From Prevotellaceae bacterium UBA4372 (GTDB taxonomy: Bacteria; Bacteroidota; Bacteroidia; Bacteroidales; Bacteroidaceae): DNA of 64,000 bases. Where the stretch lies: positions 1 to 64,000 of the forward strand of contig DGSC01000042.1 in NCBI GenBank assembly GCA_002391275.1. Reading direction: 5' to 3'. Position numbers and translations under genes: made by a program. Positions 61,029 through 64,000 of the stretch are shown here, piece by piece; positions within the stretch are counted from its first letter, which is position 1, and each line of letters starts with the position of its first letter. The notes under the pieces are model-generated. The model did not search any database. It had not been told where the DNA came from and worked only from the letters and a program-made list of their open reading frames with translations.

Positions 61029-63896
61029 ATGTTTTTTATGAAGAATAATACATTTTTCAAGGTGTTGCCCATCGCTATCCTTGCGCTTATCCCTTCCGCC
61101 CTCAAGGCTCAGACAGTCGAACTTACAGCGAGCGAAATCAATTCTATGTATAAGACCAAGAACCATGCGGCCGTCAGCGTTCACGACCCCAGCGTGGTAC
61201 ATTCCACAGGCAAGGTCTTCTACATCATTGGTTCCCATCGTGGCTGGGCTCGCTCGTCGGATAATATGGTCAACTGGTCGGGCCTCAACAACGACAACCT
61301 CTTTGGCAAGCTGAACTCGACCGGCAATGTAGTAGTGGCTAACTATGCCGATGCCTTCTCGACGCATGAGGCACGTAAGGTGAAGACCGTCATCGGCGGC
61401 ACGGAACGCGAGGTTGACTTCGCCGGTTTCGACGCAAAAGCGTGGGCCAATGGCGACCAGGCCCGCTGGAACATCTCTGGTATGATGTGGGCTCCAGACC
61501 TTATCTACAACCCCAATTCGGGTAAGTGGATGATGTACATGAGCCTCAACGGCGACTACTGGCACTCGGTCATCGTGCTGCTGACGGCCGACAAGATTAC
61601 CGGGCCTTACGTCTATCAAGGCCCTGTGCACTACAGCGGTTTCCGTAACACCACGACGCCTGAGATCTCGTGGAAGAAGACCGACCTCGAGATTGTGCTG
61701 GGCGAACAGGCCTCGCTGCCCGCCCGCTACAATAAGGGCAACGACTGGGGCACCTACTGGACCAACGACATCGACCCCAACGTCTTCTTCGATCAGGACG
61801 GCGAGCTATGGCTCGACTACGGTTCGTGGAGCGGTGGTATCTTTATGATCAAGCTCGACAAGCAGACGGGCCTGCGCGACTACACCTACACCTTCCCTAT
61901 CCAGAACGACGGCAACGGCCGTGCGCTTTCCGATCCCTACTTTGGCAAGCGTATTGCCGGCGGCTACTATAGCAGCGGCGAAGGCCCTTACATCCATCAC
62001 ATCGGCGACTACTACTATCTCTTCATCTCCTACGGAGGCTTCGCCCCCGACGGCGGTTACGAGATGCGCACCTTCCGTTCAGCTACGCCCGATGGCCAGT
62101 ATGTCGACGCCGGCAACCTCGATGCCTGCTACCACAACCGCTATTGGCTTAACTTCGGTCCCAAAGCCCAAACCAACGGCGGCATGAAACTCATGGGCGC
62201 CTACAACGGATGGGGCCTGCAGACCGTGGGCGAGTGTGCGCAGGGCCACAACAGTGTCGTCACCGACGAGCAGGGCCGCACCTTCGTCGTCTACCACACT
62301 AAGTTCAACAACGGTACCGACGGTCATCTCGTGCGCACGCGCCAGCTCTTCCTCAATGAGAACGGCTGGCTTTGCTCGGCCCCCTTCGAGTTCGACGGCG
62401 AGACGGTGACCAATGCCGATCTCAATAGCGGTTGCAGCTTTACAGCCGACGAGATAGCCGGCACCTACGACGTACTCATTCATAAGTACAAGATGGACCA
62501 CGAGCATATGGAAGAAGTGACGCCCATCACCATCAAGCTGACAGCCGACGGCAAAGTCACAGGCGCTCTTACGGGCACATGGCGCATGAAAGAAGGCACG
62601 GGCTATATCACCCTCACTCTTGGAGGCGTGGCCTACAAAGGAGTCGTAGTGCCGCAGACGCTCGACGGCACTACCATTCCCGTTGTAGGCATTACGGCAA
62701 CGGCAGAGTCGGGCAACAGTTGCGGCGTACAGCTCTGGGCTTATCAGGTGTTGCCTAAATATGCAGTGGCCTACACTGCAAGAGCCAATCAGCTCGATTT
62801 GCGTGACGGACAGACGATTTATGCCAACTTGATGCTACCTACCGACGAGTACTTCGGGGCTAAGGTCACCATAGAAAGCAGCAATACCGATATCCTCACG
62901 GATAAAGGACGATTCACTGCACCAGCCACCTCTACAGAGCTTACCCTTACCTACACCATCTCTTGTGGCGATGTTTCTTATAAGCGCGTCTTTAATCTTG
63001 TGGCTGCGGGTACTGAAGATTTGCCCGACGGCGACTATCTCACCGACCTGGTGGCGCATTATCCCTTCACAACGAGGACTGCCCCGAATGAGCTTAACAG
63101 TGAACAACGGCCTACCGTGAAGAAACTCGGAACAGGAACTCTTCCCACGGTCGGACGCGATGCTGAGCGTGGAAACACGGTGCTGCACCAGTATTTCGGC
63201 TCCAGCGAAAATGCCAGTTACACCGTAATGCCCAACCCGCTTCAGGGACTTTCGTCGCTCAGGGGAATGACAATAGCCATGTGGGTGAAGATGACGTCGA
63301 ACGACGACTGGGACTGCATCTGGAGTTTCACCGATAAAGAGGCTAATAATGCTACGGCCAGACTCTACATGACGGGCAATGCTTACGTCGGTTTTAACAA
63401 TGGAACGGTCTACTTCGATATCAACCATCCCAACGGAGCCGGCTCAACAAAGTTCTTACCGGCCGACAAATGGGTGTTCCTCACCGTTAAAATGACTACA
63501 ACAGGCGTTGTCATATACATTGATGGCAAACGAATGTCGCAGAAATCTTTCGCCGGCTCGTCGGCCTACAACAAGGCGCTTGCCTTCCTCACCACGGCAC
63601 CTTACATGCAACTGGGTATAGGATCCTTCTGGGGTTCGGCCGATTGCTACATTGACGACCTGCTGGTCTACAAGCGCGCACTCACCGACAAGGATGTAGC
63701 TTTGCTTGCCATCATGGCGGCTCGGACAGGTACCGACTTCACTGCGGTCAACGACATCCGAGACGATGCCAACGTCAGCACGTCGACCAACGGAGCCGTT
63801 TACGATCTCAGCGGTCGTCGCGTGGCCAAGTCTGCTGCGGCTCATCTGCCACGAGGCATCTATGTCATCGACGGCAAGAAGGTGGTTGTGAAATAA
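61029..63896 (+). CDS. Exported GH43 glycoside hydrolase with LamG-like module and sorting tail
   Basis: The 955-residue protein has a signal peptide ending LKAQ (about residue 29). The five-bladed GH43 catalytic domain follows (about 45-470). The catalytic residues visible are D53 in VHDPSVV (base), D249 in NDIDPNVFFD (pKa modulator) and E318 in GEGPYIHH (acid). A beta-barrel domain follows, as in endo-arabinanases (about 485-585), then an Ig-like part, a LamG/concanavalin-like domain (about 690-880) and a C-terminal tail typical of Bacteroidales secretion (GAVYDLSGRRVAK, IYVIDGKKVVVK). Likely substrates are arabinan or arabinoxylan. An ATG at 61038 is an alternative start. Confidence 0.87.
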   Translation: MFFMKNNTFFKVLPIAILALIPSALKAQTVELTASEINSMYKTKNHAAVSVHDPSVVHSTGKVFYIIGSHRGWARSSDNMVNWSGLNNDNLFGKLNSTGNVVVANYADAFSTHEARKVKTVIGGTEREVDFAGFDAKAWANGDQARWNISGMMWAPDLIYNPNSGKWMMYMSLNGDYWHSVIVLLTADKITGPYVYQGPVHYSGFRNTTTPEISWKKTDLEIVLGEQASLPARYNKGNDWGTYWTNDIDPNVFFDQDGELWLDYGSWSGGIFMIKLDKQTGLRDYTYTFPIQNDGNGRALSDPYFGKRIAGGYYSSGEGPYIHHIGDYYYLFISYGGFAPDGGYEMRTFRSATPDGQYVDAGNLDACYHNRYWLNFGPKAQTNGGMKLMGAYNGWGLQTVGECAQGHNSVVTDEQGRTFVVYHTKFNNGTDGHLVRTRQLFLNENGWLCSAPFEFDGETVTNADLNSGCSFTADEIAGTYDVLIHKYKMDHEHMEEVTPITIKLTADGKVTGALTGTWRMKEGTGYITLTLGGVAYKGVVVPQTLDGTTIPVVGITATAESGNSCGVQLWAYQVLPKYAVAYTARANQLDLRDGQTIYANLMLPTDEYFGAKVTIESSNTDILTDKGRFTAPATSTELTLTYTISCGDVSYKRVFNLVAAGTEDLPDGDYLTDLVAHYPFTTRTAPNELNSEQRPTVKKLGTGTLPTVGRDAERGNTVLHQYFGSSENASYTVMPNPLQGLSSLRGMTIAMWVKMTSNDDWDCIWSFTDKEANNATARLYMTGNAYVGFNNGTVYFDINHPNGAGSTKFLPADKWVFLTVKMTTTGVVIYIDGKRMSQKSFAGSSAYNKALAFLTTAPYMQLGIGSFWGSADCYIDDLLVYKRALTDKDVALLAIMAARTGTDFTAVNDIRDDANVSTSTNGAVYDLSGRRVAKSAAAHLPRGIYVIDGKKVVVK

Positions 63897-63983
63897 TCTG
63901 ATTTCACGATTATAACGTTATGGCCATTCGTGTGGATTGATTCTTCTGCACGTATTGGCAATAGCCAAATCGCAAAAAAAAAG

Positions 63984-63997
63984 TCTCACCGGTGAGA
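63984..63997. terminator. Possible terminator stem at the right edge
   Basis: TCTCACCGGTGAGA is a perfect palindrome preceded by a run of nine A residues. It may be part of a terminator on the minus strand for a gene beyond the window, or of a bidirectional one cut by the edge. Confidence 0.4.
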
Positions 63998-64000
63998 ATA

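Noticed and set aside
1..64000. tRNA, rRNA, tmRNA or riboswitch genes
   Set aside because: No cloverleaf with a conserved T-loop, no rRNA sequence and no recognisable riboswitch core was found by reading the intergenic regions, though a covariance search would be needed to be certain.

Overview
The window looks like chromosomal DNA of a Bacteroidales bacterium, most probably a Prevotellaceae-type gut or oral species. The evidence is: promoters of the Bacteroidetes TAnnTTTG type in front of at least ten genes; A-rich leaders before start codons instead of strong Shine-Dalgarno sites; a TamB/TamL pair with a lipoprotein TamA-like barrel; an OstA-like LPS protein next to two parvulin-type chaperones; a FimB/Mfa2-like fimbrial lipoprotein; large secreted glycoside hydrolases with Bacteroidales-type C-terminal sorting tails; and xylose genes. 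About 37 protein-coding genes fill the window. I see no rRNA, convincing tRNA, CRISPR array, integrase or transposase.

Layout: 117-6677 (minus) is a compact operon lptB-tig-clpP-clpX-recQ closed by a terminator at the left edge. Divergent from it, 6797-8301 (plus) encodes an MlaE/MlaF-type lipid transporter. 8640-16977 (plus) holds an ABC-F ATPase, an M13 metallopeptidase lipoprotein, metA, a U32 family enzyme and a membrane protein with a zinc ribbon. 17614-18525 (minus) is a sugar-nucleotidyltransferase-like protein, followed by tamL and tamB (18771-25876, minus). A cyclophilin lipoprotein (plus) faces xylA, xylB and radA (minus), then a 1308-residue GH31 enzyme (minus). 35916-42797 (plus) carries a coiled-coil membrane protein, an isolated galactitol-type PTS IIC, the fimbrial lipoprotein, holB, an exported KduI-like isomerase and an aldo/keto reductase. 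42974-54176 (plus) is a long co-directional block: guaB, two parvulin chaperones, the OstA-like gene, a small membrane protein, mutL, trpS and a COG2509-type flavoprotein. 54389-63896 holds a fused hexosaminidase-sialidase, an OmpA-like lipoprotein (minus) and a GH43 enzyme.

Two themes connect the genes. One is cell-envelope construction: lptB, mlaEF, tamB/tamL, the SurA-like parvulins, the OstA-like protein and the OmpA-like lipoprotein. The other is carbohydrate use: GH31, GH43, GH20-GH33, xylAB, kduI with an aldo/keto reductase, and the PTS IIC. The fused GH20-GH33 enzyme points to host glycan (mucin-type) foraging.

The least explained signal is in the intergenic DNA. There are two arrays of the same 22-bp tandem repeat 19 kb apart (8348-8490 and 27156-27249). 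A roughly 260-bp dispersed element occurs twice in opposite orientation (about 16985-17245 and 59385-59650) and carries a 70-bp palindrome that is identical in both copies. A 19-bp REP-like palindrome occurs just upstream of three different start codons in the sense orientation. There is also a 67-bp direct repeat and a nearly G-free pyrimidine tract with a 22-23-bp period. These repeats are the best candidates for something undescribed. No new defence or mobile system is evident among the proteins.
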